Positions 33,425-41,530 of a stretch of DNA of 64,000 nucleotides are shown here, piece by piece (within the stretch, counting starts at the first letter, position 1; each line of letters opens with the position of its first letter). The stretch lies in NCBI GenBank assembly GCA_934446355.1, contig CAKSEC010000009.1, positions 40,844-104,843 of the forward strand. The letters are read 5' to 3'. This stretch comes from an uncultured Oscillospiraceae bacterium. Lineage in GTDB: Bacteria > Bacillota > Clostridia > Oscillospirales > Ruminococcaceae. A program made the translations under genes and the position numbers. The notes beneath the pieces are model-generated. The model made no database searches. It was not told where the DNA came from and worked only from the letters and a program-made list of their open reading frames with translations.

Positions 33425-34252
33425 TTACCAATCTGTGTCCCAATCGGTGTCGCCTATATCCCAGTCAAAGCCGCCAACGTCCCAGTCGCCGTTGTCCCAG
33501 TTATCGTTGTAGCTGGAACTGTTGGTTATGTAATCGTAGTAGTAGCTGGTGTCCTCAAAATCACTAAAGCCGTACTGAGAATCGTAGTCGCTTCCCTGCC
33601 AGTAATCCGCATAGCTGTCATACAGCGGACCATCAACCGTGGTGTACTCCCATGAATCAAGCACATCATCGTACATATACCACGTGTTGCTGCCCAGATA
33701 GTAATAATAGCTGCCGTTGTAGTCGTAATAGCCCCGGTTCGGGTCCTTTTCAGCAAGTCTGGTTATGACAGTAGACACCACGATTATTGCGACAAGAAGC
33801 ACCAGCGTCTTTATTGCGCTCTTTCTGCGGGCGTTGGTCCAGCCGCTCCCGCCTGAGCCTGAACCTGACGAGTGCCCAGAACCGTATTTATCACGGCGTA
33901 TCTGAATCTCGCTGCGCAGCTTCTGATATATCTCGTTCACCGCATACGCTTCGTCGGTGCCACGATAGCGCTCCGCACGTGTGCCGTCGCCCTTGTTCTT
34001 GTATACGATGAAGTTGCCGTCTGCGTCCTTGTAGATACCGAACGCCTTTGGCTCCTTGAAATCTTCGCCGATATAGAACCTCATCTTTTCAAGCGGCAGC
34101 GACCTGTTCTGGCAGAACGTTTTAAGCTCCTCAATAGTCTTGGGAACTCCGTCGCCGCTTCGCATCATATGTGAGTTCGCCGCACCGCAGTTAGGACAGA
34201 TGTCCTCAGTATCATCAATAAAGCTTCCGCAGTAATCGCACTTGACCTTCAT
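33425..34252 (-). CDS. Zinc-ribbon membrane protein with Tyr/Asp/Trp-rich tail
   Basis: A 275-residue protein of unknown function. A treble-clef zinc ribbon (Cys 5, 8, 19, 22) opens it. A soluble middle contains YIGEDFKEPKAFGIYKD and VYKNKGDGTR, then a Gly/Ser-rich linker (about 123-138), one membrane helix (about 147-163) and an extracellular tail in which Tyr, Asp, Trp, Ser and Asn dominate (YYYDY, DWDIGDTDWDTDW). The zinc-ribbon-plus-TM design is frequent in Firmicutes. The tail composition suggests a disordered, sticky or wall-interacting region. It is monocistronic. Confidence 0.85.
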   Translation of the reverse strand: MKVKCDYCGSFIDDTEDICPNCGAANSHMMRSGDGVPKTIEELKTFCQNRSLPLEKMRFYIGEDFKEPKAFGIYKDADGNFIVYKNKGDGTRAERYRGTDEAYAVNEIYQKLRSEIQIRRDKYGSGHSSGSGSGGSGWTNARRKSAIKTLVLLVAIIVVSTVITRLAEKDPNRGYYDYNGSYYYYLGSNTWYMYDDVLDSWEYTTVDGPLYDSYADYWQGSDYDSQYGFSDFEDTSYYYDYITNSSSYNDNWDNGDWDVGGFDWDIGDTDWDTDW

Positions 34253-34317
34253 ATTCCCTCCCGTTGTCCGTCAGGACAGCGCACCATTTCCGCTGTACGC
34301 TATTCCTATCCATTTTT

Positions 34318-34346
34318 ATTATATATCATATTCCTGAATAAGTCAA
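34318..34346 (-). promoter_or_regulatory. Sigma-A promoter of the zinc-ribbon gene
   Basis: TTGACT, 17 bp, TATAAT on the minus strand. Confidence 0.8.
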
Positions 34347-34397
34347 GAGAATCCCGCTGTCAGATGGATTTTTTCCCAGAATAGTATGTAATGTCAC

Positions 34398-34426
34398 TTG
34401 ACACGCCGCTTCAAAAGTGGTATATT
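34398..34426 (+). promoter_or_regulatory. Sigma-A promoter of azlCD
   Basis: TTGACA, 17 bp, TATATT, about 30 bp upstream of azlC. Confidence 0.8.
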
Positions 34427-34458
34427 ATAATCCGTCAATTAGTGGACGTGGAGGCATT

Positions 34459-35178
34459 ATGAGCGGCAAAGATATCAGAAGGCAATTTTACTTTGGCATG
34501 AGGGCGGGGCTGCCTGTCGTGCTTGGATATATCCCCGTCGGGATAGCGTATGCGGTAATGGCGCGGCAGGCTGGATTTTCTGTGCTTGAAACCTGCGGAA
34601 TGTCCATTGCGGTGTATGCGGGCGCAAGTCAGATGATGGCTGCGGGAATGTATGCGCAGGGCGCAGGTATACTCACGCTTATCATCACCACATTCATTCT
34701 GAATCTGCGGCATATAATAATGAGCACCTGCGTGAACAACCGCCTGAAAAATACCCGACTGGGATTAAGGCTGCTCGGCTCATTCGGGGTGACTGACGAA
34801 GCGTTTGCGCTGTTCACGACTATGCCGGAAAAACAGTGCACCAGCGCATTCTTTCTCGGTCTTGCGGGAGTAACGTACCTTTCATGGAATGTCGGAACGC
34901 TTATCGGCGCACTGGCTTCGGATATTCTTCCGCCCATAATTACGGCAGGACTGGGAATATCTTTATATGCAATGTTCATCGGGCTGCTTATCCCCGGATT
35001 AAGGGGTAATGCACGGCTCGGCATACTGGTCATAATCACCGCCGCAGTGAATACGATACTGTCGCAGTTCATTGCGTCAAGCTGGGCTTTGATAGCTTCA
35101 ACGCTGATATGTGCGGCGGCTGGCGTATTCTTCGTTGACCTAGACGATGAACAGGGGGGAAACGGCGATGAACACTGA
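34459..35178 (+). CDS. azlC: AzlC-family branched-chain amino acid exporter, large subunit
   Basis: A 239-residue polytopic membrane protein. Family signature segments include GYIPVGIAYAVMARQAGF, YAGASQMMAAGM, LNLRHIIMS and TDEAFALF. AzlC works with the small subunit AzlD to export branched-chain amino acids or analogues. The ATG at 34459 follows GTGGAGG. The partner azlD begins inside the end of this gene (35168), but that gene carries a premature stop, so the exporter may be non-functional. Confidence 0.93.
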   Translation: MSGKDIRRQFYFGMRAGLPVVLGYIPVGIAYAVMARQAGFSVLETCGMSIAVYAGASQMMAAGMYAQGAGILTLIITTFILNLRHIIMSTCVNNRLKNTRLGLRLLGSFGVTDEAFALFTTMPEKQCTSAFFLGLAGVTYLSWNVGTLIGALASDILPPIITAGLGISLYAMFIGLLIPGLRGNARLGILVIITAAVNTILSQFIASSWALIASTLICAAAGVFFVDLDDEQGGNGDEH

Positions 35179-35479
35179 CATTCTCCTGCTGATTCTCGGC
35201 ATGGCACTGGTGACGTATATTCCACGTGCTTTGCCCGCCGTGCTTATCGGGAAGATAAAATTCAGCCCGAAATTTTAGAAGTTCCTGCGGCTGATACCAT
35301 ACACGGCTATGGCTGCGCTGATAGTCCCCGGTGTGTTCGTCACCGACCCGAACAGGCTGTATATCGGCATTTCCGGCGCAGCGACTGCGGGCGTACTGGC
35401 GTGGTTCAAGAAGCCAATAATTCTGTGCGTTGTCGCCGCTGTCGCTGTTGATATCGCACTTTATGCGATTTTTCCGTAA
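35168..35479 (+). pseudogene. azlD: AzlD small subunit, interrupted by an in-frame amber codon
   Basis: The 104-codon frame begins with ATG inside the end of azlC and reads as AzlD (TYIPRALPAVLIGKIKF ... FLRLIPYTAMAALIVPGV ... with three to four hydrophobic helices). Codon 37 (35276-35278) is TAG. The frame continues with good family similarity on both sides to TAA at 35479, so a single point change has broken it, unless the TAG is a sequencing error or is suppressed. Other genes in the window do not use in-frame TAG, so recoding is unlikely. Confidence 0.85.
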
Positions 35480-35488
35480 ATATAAGCG

Positions 35489-35518
35489 AGGGAAGCCGGA
35501 CGGCTTCCCTCAGCTTTG
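35489..35518. terminator. Hairpin terminator between azlD and the CIS block
   Basis: GAGGGAAGCCG and CGGCTTCCCTC pair perfectly with a 2-base loop (35489-35512) and are followed by AGCTTTGTT. It closes azlCD rightward and probably the leftward injection-system block. Confidence 0.8.
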
Positions 35519-35539
35519 TTATTTAATGGCAAGCACTCA

Positions 35540-37075
35540 TTACTTCCAGAACTGCCACCACTTTTTCTTTTTCGCCGGAGCGGGCTGTGAAGCCGCCTGA
35601 CTTTCACGAAATTCTTCGTCAAGCTGTCTGGCTCTGGCTTCAGCAAATGCACGCTTTCTTGCGCTGATTTCCTCGGCGGTGTCGCCCTCTCTCGGATTCT
35701 TTATGCGGTCGTGCATGAGCCTCAGACCTAAGTTTATCTGGTCGGGGTCGGACGAAGTGGGGTCATAATTTCCGCCGCCCTGAGCAGCCATTGCGCCGAT
35801 TTTGTCCGAGCGATAGCCTATCGTCTTGTCAGAGGTCTTTTCGCCCGGCGTGAATGCAGCTGCGGGCTGAGCCGCCTGAGGATTCATTGCGTCAATAAAC
35901 TGCTGGCGTACCGGAGCATATGCCGCCATAAGGTCTTTAAGCTCCTCAGGAAAATCCTCATCATCTTTTCGCCCGTACAGACCCTCGGCATTACCAAGGT
36001 TGGTCATTATTCCACGGTAAATAAAATCGCTTTTTTCAGGGTCATTGGAATCCAAGCCTTTTTGAGGAACTGTACCGAAGCCCTTGCACATGAAATTCTT
36101 TATCATATAGCTTTGCTTGGCTTCCGGCGTTATCTCTCCATGATTCCTCAGTCTTGACTCCCAGTTGTTGTCGTGAGCGGCAGTAAGTTCTGCTATCGAA
36201 TCCTTGACATTCTGCTGCTTCATATACTCAGACATCATTGACAGGATACCCTTAGTTGCATGAACAGTGTCCGCATTGTACGAGGTCTTACCCAAAGCGT
36301 TTGCACGATATTCCTTAAGGTCTGCCGCCTTGCTCATATCCATTCCCGAACTCATAAGGGCGTTGATGTAGTCGCCCTTTGCCTGCTGCAATGGGTCAAG
36401 CACCGGTGCCATCATATTCGCATAATTAGGACCGTTCTCCTGTCTCATTGCAAAACCCGAATGCAATCGCTCCATAACCTCCTCATTCGGTACCATTGCA
36501 CCGGACTGGTATTCGCTCATATCCGGCAGTGCCGTCCTTGCAACCGCTTTCTGCGGACCGCCCTTTTTCCTGCTCCACGGGAACATCTGCACATCGCCGC
36601 TCTGTACGGACACGGTCGAGCTGTCAGCGGACACCTGTCCCTGCTGGACGGTATGCACCAGTTCGTGCGCTGCGATGGTCGGGTCGAAGCCCTCGTTGAA
36701 ATATACGTCCTTGCCGGTGGTATATGCGCTTGCGCCAATGGCGTCAGTGTTCTGCTTTGCCGCTGAGTCAGTGTGGAACGTGATGGACGAGAAGTCCGCA
36801 CCCATCTTTTGTCCAAGCTGCTCCTTTACCTCCTGCGGACCTGCTCCCGCAGATATGGATTCGGCGTATTTGTCCGCCTCCGCCTCTGCTGCAGCGTTCT
36901 GGTTGTCAAGAAAGTTCTGCTGGATACGGCTTCTCAGAGAATCACCAAGTTCCGGTGAAGCAGCCCCGCCGAGCGGCGACATATAGTCCGCAGCGGGCAT
37001 TGCGCTTTGTGCGACTGCGCTCTTTACATCTGAGCTGTTAAGGTGCGACTTTCTCTTTTCAGCGTAAATTCCCAT
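35540..37075 (-). CDS. DUF4157 HExxH protein of the contractile injection system
   Basis: A 511-residue protein. The DUF4157 domain covers about residues 50-150, with the hallmark GADFSSITFHTD and the zinc-protease-like motif HELVH (137-141). DUF4157 is one of the most frequent eCIS-associated domains, found in cargo or in proteins that process cargo. The remaining ~360 residues are helical and hydrophilic and match no family I know. The end is a basic-aromatic tail (KKKKWWQFWK). The ATG at 37075 is set by AAGGAGG ten bases upstream. It is the last gene of the leftward block, a usual place for eCIS cargo. Cytoplasmic, no signal peptide. Confidence 0.85.
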   Translation of the reverse strand: MGIYAEKRKSHLNSSDVKSAVAQSAMPAADYMSPLGGAASPELGDSLRSRIQQNFLDNQNAAAEAEADKYAESISAGAGPQEVKEQLGQKMGADFSSITFHTDSAAKQNTDAIGASAYTTGKDVYFNEGFDPTIAAHELVHTVQQGQVSADSSTVSVQSGDVQMFPWSRKKGGPQKAVARTALPDMSEYQSGAMVPNEEVMERLHSGFAMRQENGPNYANMMAPVLDPLQQAKGDYINALMSSGMDMSKAADLKEYRANALGKTSYNADTVHATKGILSMMSEYMKQQNVKDSIAELTAAHDNNWESRLRNHGEITPEAKQSYMIKNFMCKGFGTVPQKGLDSNDPEKSDFIYRGIMTNLGNAEGLYGRKDDEDFPEELKDLMAAYAPVRQQFIDAMNPQAAQPAAAFTPGEKTSDKTIGYRSDKIGAMAAQGGGNYDPTSSDPDQINLGLRLMHDRIKNPREGDTAEEISARKRAFAEARARQLDEEFRESQAASQPAPAKKKKWWQFWK

Positions 37076-37106
37076 GTGGAATACCTCCTTCATTATGACG
37101 CAGCCA

Positions 37107-39551
37107 TCATGCTGCAGTATTTTGCTTTTGTTTCTTTGACGCTCCGACCTTTACCGTGAGGATAAACAGCACCGCTGCTCCTGCAAATGCCAGACCGAAT
37201 ATGTTCATCGCTGCGCTTCCGCCTGCAAGCACAAGTGAATACAGTGCGGGGCTGAATGTCTGCACAATGCTGCCAATAACGTTCAGCATTGCAAGTCCCT
37301 GACTTACGCCGGCTTCCCTGACAGCGGGCAGATTTACGTAATAATCGCTTGTTGCAGGCGTTCCGAAGCCGTCGAACAGACCCAATATCGCAACGCTGAC
37401 AAGCACGATGACCAGCGGCAGGTCTATGTTCAGAATGAGTATCGACAACGCAGCCAGAAGCAGCGAGATGAATACGCAGGCGGTTCTGCCGATCTTGCCC
37501 GAAAGCGCCTTCAGCAGCACCGGACCTACGTAAATACCCACCAGACCGTTTATCAGGTAGCCATAAGACGTGGTCACGTCAGGCAGACCGAGCGAACCCA
37601 CAAAGCTTGGGAAGAATGCCACAACGAACATCAGACCAACGTTCATCGGTATAGCCACCAGCAGCGTATAACGCAGGAATGCAGGCTTGAGCACCAGCGA
37701 CCACGCTCCGGACTTCTTTTCCTTTTTCTCTGTGCTTGCCGTGTTTCTTGAGGAAAGAAGCTTCCACGGGGACAGCGTCAGCACTATCAGAATAAACGCA
37801 AGAATGAATATGCCTGCGATAAGATATGACGTATGTACGTTTATCGAGCTTGCGATAACTGCGCCCAGCGTGCCGCCGCAGGTGATTCCGCCGAGAAGTC
37901 CGGCGTTCAGCGCTGCAAGATTATCAGTCGTGTTGGATTCGGTGAGCGAACCGAGGGATACTATCGTGTTGAGCGAATATTTGATACCCGCAAAGCCGAT
38001 ACCTGAGCAGAATCTGAGTATGATAAGCTGCTCCGGCTGCGCCGCAAAGAAGCACAGCAGGTTCGCCGCCGCAGATATGAACGCAGATACTGCGAACACC
38101 AGCTTCAGATTCATTCGCCTGTAGAGCGGCAGCAGCAGAAGCGAGCACAGCATTGTCGCCAGAAGTTCTGCGGTCATCGGGATAGAGGCAAGGAACGTGA
38201 CCGGCAGCCCGAAAATCGACTTGTTCCACTGCGTTATCAGCACGCTTGAAAACGGGATACCTACATACATTCCGGTATATGCGATGAATGCGCCGAGCCT
38301 CAGCACGGGCGACACCGCTCCCGCCTGAACGCTCTCGGATTCCCTGAACGAGCGGGATATCCTTGTGAACATTGCGTCAGGAAGCTTCAACAGCTCAAAT
38401 ATCATTATCAGTGCGACTGCGAACGTTACGACAAATACCAGCAGCATTCCCAGCATTTTTTCATCAATGTATTCCTTGGATATCTCGACATTGATGTGCA
38501 TATTCATGCCGTTGCCTTCGCTTATCTTCATCGACACGTTGTATTCGCTGCTGCGGGTCAGCAGTTCAGATGTGTCTGCGTATACGTTGGCAATGCTAAC
38601 GTTCCACAGCAGCGGCGAATCCTCGACCTTGACCGCAAGATACTCAGCCAGACCGTTCATTCTTTCGTAGCCTACGCCCTTGCTGTTCAGTCCGTCAACG
38701 ATATCGCCGATATATTCCGAAATACCCTGCGCACCCTCGAACATAACGTCCTTGTATCGCTTCTGATACTCGGTGTAGGATATCATGCACTGCACCAGAA
38801 GTCCCGCCATTATCGCCAGCACCGGAATAAGGAACATGAACCGGTTCTCGCGCTGCTTTCTTGCATACGCTGCGGCGGAATCTGCGCTTTCGCCCTCCGG
38901 CTCGTCTGCGATGGAGCGAGGCAAAATCACGAAATACGCCACCAGAAGCAATATCGTTGCGCCGATACAGCACAGCGTTACCATGTCGCTGCGCTGCTTC
39001 TGCGGCAGAAGCTCCTGCTCGATATCGTCCAGACGATAGAACAGCGACAGTGCGCCTATCTGCACGCCCTCCCTGTCGTATATCGGCTGGAGCATTATCT
39101 CATAGTCCTCGGCGTCTGCGATACGGAACTGTACGCTAGTGTCGCCGCCGAAATCCAGATTATACACCACGTTCTCGTCAAGCAGCAGCGAATTATACTG
39201 CTTCGCCTTGTCGCTTTTGTCGTAGGAGGTGTAGAGCACGTTGCCCTCGATATCCGTTATTGCGGAATTGATGGGCACTGAATCGGTGCTTATGATGTCC
39301 AGCATATCGCTGAACACCTTATCCATGCCATAGAACCGCTCTATCTGCTTGCCGTTCCTGATGGAATTTTCGATATCTTCAACAATTTGCTTGGATACAA
39401 CGCCGTAATACTGCTGCTTTATCTCACGGTAGCTCTGCGAGAACACCGCATATATCAGCCATGAAACGAATGACATCGCTATTGCGATGAACACCGCAAA
39501 TACGGTCAATATCCAGATTTTTTTGCTTGCTTTCTTTTGTATTGAACTCAT
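37107..39551 (-). CDS. Dual Cache-like sensor module fused to an MFS transporter
   Basis: An 814-residue membrane protein. TM1 (about 12-35) leads to an extracellular Cache-like domain (about 36-180), two TM segments (about 190-210 and 243-262), a second extracellular sensor-like domain (about 263-365), and a TM (about 370-390). A twelve-helix Major Facilitator domain follows (about 410-805; SGIGFAGIKYSLN, FGTPATSDYY). The sensor half has the same layout and several shared motifs with the 42554-41451 protein (NGKxxExFY, SxEYIxE). Either ligand sensing gates transport, or the MFS unit has become a signalling domain. The gene is inside the CIS block, 31 bp upstream of the DUF4157 gene. Confidence 0.82.
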   Translation of the reverse strand: MSSIQKKASKKIWILTVFAVFIAIAMSFVSWLIYAVFSQSYREIKQQYYGVVSKQIVEDIENSIRNGKQIERFYGMDKVFSDMLDIISTDSVPINSAITDIEGNVLYTSYDKSDKAKQYNSLLLDENVVYNLDFGGDTSVQFRIADAEDYEIMLQPIYDREGVQIGALSLFYRLDDIEQELLPQKQRSDMVTLCCIGATILLLVAYFVILPRSIADEPEGESADSAAAYARKQRENRFMFLIPVLAIMAGLLVQCMISYTEYQKRYKDVMFEGAQGISEYIGDIVDGLNSKGVGYERMNGLAEYLAVKVEDSPLLWNVSIANVYADTSELLTRSSEYNVSMKISEGNGMNMHINVEISKEYIDEKMLGMLLVFVVTFAVALIMIFELLKLPDAMFTRISRSFRESESVQAGAVSPVLRLGAFIAYTGMYVGIPFSSVLITQWNKSIFGLPVTFLASIPMTAELLATMLCSLLLLPLYRRMNLKLVFAVSAFISAAANLLCFFAAQPEQLIILRFCSGIGFAGIKYSLNTIVSLGSLTESNTTDNLAALNAGLLGGITCGGTLGAVIASSINVHTSYLIAGIFILAFILIVLTLSPWKLLSSRNTASTEKKEKKSGAWSLVLKPAFLRYTLLVAIPMNVGLMFVVAFFPSFVGSLGLPDVTTSYGYLINGLVGIYVGPVLLKALSGKIGRTACVFISLLLAALSILILNIDLPLVIVLVSVAILGLFDGFGTPATSDYYVNLPAVREAGVSQGLAMLNVIGSIVQTFSPALYSLVLAGGSAAMNIFGLAFAGAAVLFILTVKVGASKKQKQNTAA

Positions 39552-39567
39552 CTGCAGCCCTCCCCCG

Positions 39568-40782
39568 TCACTGTGTACATATGATTTTTTCGCAGGCTAT
39601 CAGCATTTCAAATGACGGTTTGTACTCTATCCTGTCCGCCACGTCAAGATTCAGCGTGAGGAACGGAGAACTGATATATTCCTGCTCAAGGTCGCCGGGC
39701 TTGGAGCCGTTGAACACCGAGCCGATGATATTCGATACGAAAGGACCAGTGCCCACAGCATCACGGGGGTCGACTATCATCAGCGCTGCGCCGCTCTTTA
39801 CATATGCCGAGCCGACCTGCGCAACCACCGGTATCTGTGCGTCATAGAATACCTGCATGAGTTCCGCCGCCTTTTCTGCGTCGGGGATAACGTCCGTATT
39901 GAGGATATATGCGTCCACCTTGTCCTCGTTTATCATCTTGCGGTATATCTTCTGCAACTCATCATAGTAGACGTTCTCGTCCTCAAAGCTTTCACGGTTC
40001 AGCTGATACTCGGCTATGGTGAAGCCGTTCTTCTCAGCTATGCTGCGATAGTCGGGCAGCGCTGATACGATAGCGTCGCCATATACCGAGCCTATCTTCG
40101 TGAAAGCGAATGTATCGAAATAATACTGCATCTGTCTTGCATATGCAGAGGAATCCACGTGCGCCCAGTAGTTCTCAGAGCCGGAATCCTCAGCGGACAT
40201 GATAAGCCCCGAACCTATCGGGTCGGATACTGCGTACATTAGCAGCGGGATATCGAATCCGAACTCCTCCACCATCGCCGAGGGAGAAGTACCCATGGTG
40301 AGTATTGCGTCAATATCCTTGTTCTCAATGTGCTGCTGCAGGCTATCGTGTATTTCTTCCTTTGTGCTGACTGTGGTGTAGTAGTGTGCAGTCTTGTCAA
40401 AGGACATATACTCGCTTGTTGCGTTGTCTGCGAGCCAATCCATCAGCGCAAGCGAATCGGAATCCGTTTCAGGGTCGAACGGCAGTGCGTCATAGCTTAT
40501 CCAGCCGTCGTCCTTAAGGCTCTCTATCACGTAATACAGCATACGGAACGTTTCATTATACGGATCTATATCCACGTAAGCAAGCGTGAACTTCCCGCCG
40601 CCCTCTTTCTTTATCGGTCTGTAGGCACGATTCACCGATGTGACGGTTTCCTGTCCGTCGTTACGCACATCGACTATATCGCCGTTTGTCGTTCCGCTGC
40701 CGCCGCAGCCGCAGCAGAGGATACCGAGCGCAGCAGCCGCAGTAAATGCCGCCAGTCGTCTGATAATTCTTTTCAGTTTCAT
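39568..40782 (-). CDS. ABC-type solute-binding lipoprotein (orphan)
   Basis: A 404-residue lipoprotein (lipobox region ILCCGC near residue 25) with a type I periplasmic-binding fold of the ABC_sub_bind (PF04392-like) group. Landmarks are FTLAYVDIDPYNE, AILTMGTSPSAMV, PLLMYAVSDPIGSG, AYILNTDVIPDAEKAAELM and PVVAQVGSAYVKSGAALMI. No ABC permease or ATPase gene is nearby. It lies between the dual-sensor genes, 16 bp upstream of the MFS-sensor gene, so it may hand a ligand to those sensors instead of a transporter (inference). Confidence 0.85.
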   Translation of the reverse strand: MKLKRIIRRLAAFTAAAALGILCCGCGGSGTTNGDIVDVRNDGQETVTSVNRAYRPIKKEGGGKFTLAYVDIDPYNETFRMLYYVIESLKDDGWISYDALPFDPETDSDSLALMDWLADNATSEYMSFDKTAHYYTTVSTKEEIHDSLQQHIENKDIDAILTMGTSPSAMVEEFGFDIPLLMYAVSDPIGSGLIMSAEDSGSENYWAHVDSSAYARQMQYYFDTFAFTKIGSVYGDAIVSALPDYRSIAEKNGFTIAEYQLNRESFEDENVYYDELQKIYRKMINEDKVDAYILNTDVIPDAEKAAELMQVFYDAQIPVVAQVGSAYVKSGAALMIVDPRDAVGTGPFVSNIIGSVFNGSKPGDLEQEYISSPFLTLNLDVADRIEYKPSFEMLIACEKIICTQ

Positions 40783-40807
40783 GTTGCTCGTCCTTTCAGG
40801 ATAGATT

Positions 40808-41530
40808 TCAATGATATACCCAGATTATATTTTCGTTCAGCGGGGTGAAGCAGGAATTTACCATCATCTTCTTTGAACATCGGTTATCCGGCATTACGAA
40901 CCCGCAGCCTATGCTCGCCTGCTTTGCGTATTCGGGAGTTATGTACTGCATAAGCGTCCTGCCGATACCCTTTCCCCTTGCCTTTTCCGAAATGACCATC
41001 GAGCCTATCTCGCCGTCAAGGTGTATCGTCACGTATCCTACCCGCTCGCCGTCCACCAGTGCGCCGTAGCCGGAATTCTTCTCAATGCAGCGGTCGATGT
41101 AGTCCTTGTGTCCGAATTCCTCGCTCTTGTACAGCGAAAGGATAAAGTCCGTCCAGCTTTTGTCAAGAGGGACGACCGTCACCTCAGGATTTACCGCCGC
41201 AGGATTCGGCACGAAGTCGTGCGAGTCCAGCACGAACTGCACATATTCCTGCGCATGGGCGTTCTCTATCTCGTCCTTTATCTCGTAAATACATGTCGAG
41301 GTGTTGACGTAAAACGTGCCTATTTCCCTGTCAAGCATATGGTACAGCTTGTGGAAATCACCTCTCCGGGCTATGCTGAACAGCCAGAAGCCGGTTTCTT
41401 TCTGGTACACCGCAGCCGATTCCCCTGAAAAGAACACCTCGGCATTGCTGTCATTTTCCAGCGTGTGTATCAGGAACGAGTTTTCCCGCCGACGGCAGTT
41501 CAGACGCTCCAACACCTGTGATATCTCCAT
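40808..41530 (-). CDS. GNAT-family acetyltransferase in the CIS block
   Basis: A 240-residue protein. The C-terminal half is a GNAT domain: VDGERVGYVTI, then IGSMVISEKARGKGIGRTLMQYI with the acetyl-CoA loop, ending in a DNRCSKKMMVNSCF motif. The N-terminal ~110 residues (YHMLDREIGTFYVN) resemble the N-lobe seen in two-domain GNATs. The ATG at 41530 follows GGAGG. Its first 80 bases overlap the end of the dual-sensor gene in another frame, so the two are tightly coupled. The substrate is unknown; a modifier of CIS or signalling proteins is possible. Confidence 0.82.
   Translation of the reverse strand: MEISQVLERLNCRRRENSFLIHTLENDSNAEVFFSGESAAVYQKETGFWLFSIARRGDFHKLYHMLDREIGTFYVNTSTCIYEIKDEIENAHAQEYVQFVLDSHDFVPNPAAVNPEVTVVPLDKSWTDFILSLYKSEEFGHKDYIDRCIEKNSGYGALVDGERVGYVTIHLDGEIGSMVISEKARGKGIGRTLMQYITPEYAKQASIGCGFVMPDNRCSKKMMVNSCFTPLNENIIWVYH

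Noticed and set aside
35276..35278. TAG read through or recoded (for example pyrrolysine)
   Set aside because: No other gene in the window has an in-frame TAG and no stem-loop insertion element is seen after it; a point mutation or miscall is simpler.
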